From NCBI RefSeq assembly GCF_016055185.1, contig NZ_JAECVR010000005.1:62001-126000 (forward strand): a stretch of 64,000 bases of DNA, given 5' to 3'. Shown one piece after another: positions 63,084-64,000 of this stretch (within the stretch, counting starts at the first letter, position 1; every line of letters begins with the position of its first letter). Both the position numbers and the translations under genes were made by a program. The DNA comes from Paenactinomyces guangxiensis (GTDB lineage Bacteria > Bacillota > Bacilli > Thermoactinomycetales > Thermoactinomycetaceae). The notes beneath the pieces are model-generated. The model was not told the origin of the DNA. It saw only the letters and a list, made by a program, of their open reading frames with translations, and searched no databases.

Positions 63084-64000
63084 ATTGCGGCTCGACCCGG
63101 AGCAAATTGACCGTGCCAGACGGGCCGCGGCTGAAATTGCCCGTGGTGTGGACCGGTTTATCTCCAGCCGGACAACCGTGGCCATAGAGAGAACGGTTCT
63201 AAGATTGATGGGGATTGACGGAGTGGACAGCCAATACATCCCGCTCCCCAATGTGGTGATTGATCATTTGCTGGACAGAGGTTTGCTGGAATCAGGAGCA
63301 GCCACATGGGTGATTCATGCGATGTTGCATTTGGGCTTGCCGGCGCAAACAATCGCTGAACAAGTAGCCGCCGGGTCGCTGGACCTCGGAAATGTACCAT
63401 GGGCTGACCGCAGAGAGGTGGAAGCGAAGGGGCGTGAAGTTGCCCGCAAAGGATTGGATCGGGTCCGGGCCAACCGGTTGCACCGCGACCAGCTGATCAA
63501 ACGGTTGGGAGAGGGAAAGAAGCCCTACCTGTATGTGATTGTGGCTACGGGAGATATTTATGAAGATGTTGTACAGGGGAAATCAGCAGCACGCCAGGGG
63601 GCTGACATTATTGCTGTCATCCGCAGTACCGGGCAGAGCTTAATTGACTATGTGCCTTACGGGGCGACTCGTGAGGGGTATGGCGGCACGTATGCGACCC
63701 AGGAAAACTTCCGCATCATGCGGAAAGCCCTGGATGAAGTGGGCGAAGAAGTGGGCCGCTATATCCGGCTTTGCAATTACTGTTCAGGGTTGTGTATGCC
63801 GGAGATCGCCGCCATGGGGGCATTGGAACGTCTGGATGTCATGTTAAATGATGCCCTGTACGGAATTTTGTTTCGGGATATCAATATGCAACGAACATTG
63901 ATCGACCAGGCATTTTCACGCATGATCAACAGTTATGCCGGGATTATGATCAACACAGGTGAAGATAATTATCTGACAACTGCCGATGCTGTGGAGGCGG
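63073..64000 (+). CDS. kamD: Lysine 5,6-aminomutase alpha subunit, N-terminal part
   Basis: The frame starts MDHKLRLDPEQIDRARRAAA behind GGGAGGAG and runs off the window after about 309 of roughly 515 residues. Family signatures include VATGDIYEDVVQGKSAARQGADIIAVIRSTGQSL, DYVPYGATREGYGGTYATQENFRIMR and LCNYCSGLCMPEIA. It moves the 6-amino group of beta-lysine using adenosylcobalamin and PLP with KamE. It overlaps kamC by eleven bases; ATG 63070 is an alternative. Confidence 0.95.
   Translation, partial: MDHKLRLDPEQIDRARRAAAEIARGVDRFISSRTTVAIERTVLRLMGIDGVDSQYIPLPNVVIDHLLDRGLLESGAATWVIHAMLHLGLPAQTIAEQVAAGSLDLGNVPWADRREVEAKGREVARKGLDRVRANRLHRDQLIKRLGEGKKPYLYVIVATGDIYEDVVQGKSAARQGADIIAVIRSTGQSLIDYVPYGATREGYGGTYATQENFRIMRKALDEVGEEVGRYIRLCNYCSGLCMPEIAAMGALERLDVMLNDALYGILFRDINMQRTLIDQAFSRMINSYAGIMINTGEDNYLTTADAVEA

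Noticed and set aside
1-64000. CRISPR arrays, prophage modules and tRNA or rRNA genes
   Set aside because: I found no regular spacer-repeat series, no phage structural genes and no tRNA or rRNA sequences in the window.

Overview
The window is a replication-origin region of a spore-forming, low-GC Gram-positive bacterium (Bacillales). The gene order matches the Bacillus subtilis origin: dnaN-dnaA-oriC-rpmH-rnpA-yidD-yidC-jag-mnmE-mnmG-rsmG-noc-parA-parB, then yyaC, ychF, rpsF-ssb-rpsR, yybS-gdpP-rplI-dnaB-purA and walRKHIJ-htrA-rlmH. Sporulation genes (yyaC, pbpG, a YheC/D ATP-grasp gene, a Spo0A box) confirm an endospore former. Frequent TTG starts, an actin-like gene and a B12-dependent lysine-degradation operon point to something like Thermoactinomycetaceae or a relative. 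That placement is inference; no 16S gene is present.

Layout. 1-2.5 kb: dnaN (partial), dnaA and a bipartite oriC with DnaA-box clusters on both sides of dnaA, plus a DnaA-trio-like stretch near 594-605. 2.5-9.3 kb: ribosomal protein L34, RNase P protein, membrane insertion and tRNA/rRNA modification genes. 9.5-12.4 kb: two leftward accessory genes, a long mostly disordered protein with a dinucleotide-binding-like N-terminus and a ParM-like actin homologue with a palindromic operator. 12.4-18.3 kb: parS, noc, parA, parB. parA is split inside its Walker A motif by a 2.5-kb group II intron whose encoded protein has lost the reverse-transcriptase catalytic residues but keeps a maturase domain. 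18.3-35.8 kb: core genes, a second, 5'-truncated group II intron, and htrA. 36-42 kb: the essential WalRK cell-wall two-component operon (leftward). 42-49 kb: accessory genes, including MurNAc uptake/cleavage and a degenerate-GGDEF histidine kinase under a Spo0A box. 49-55.7 kb: pbpG, spermidine genes, ywiB-argS. 55.8-64 kb: a sigma-54-type activator, a HIT protein and, behind a clear -24/-12 promoter, kdd-kamA-kamB-kamC-kamD for lysine degradation. kamD runs off the window.

A dispersed, hairpin-forming repeat family (about 155 or 278 bp; four copies plus two tail fragments) is scattered through intergenic regions between 12.7 and 34.6 kb. One copy sits inside the parA intron exactly where the intron protein lost its endonuclease domain. 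The most unusual material is the parA intron with its RT-dead maturase, the repeat family, and the actin-like gene and its disordered neighbour beside the chromosome segregation locus.
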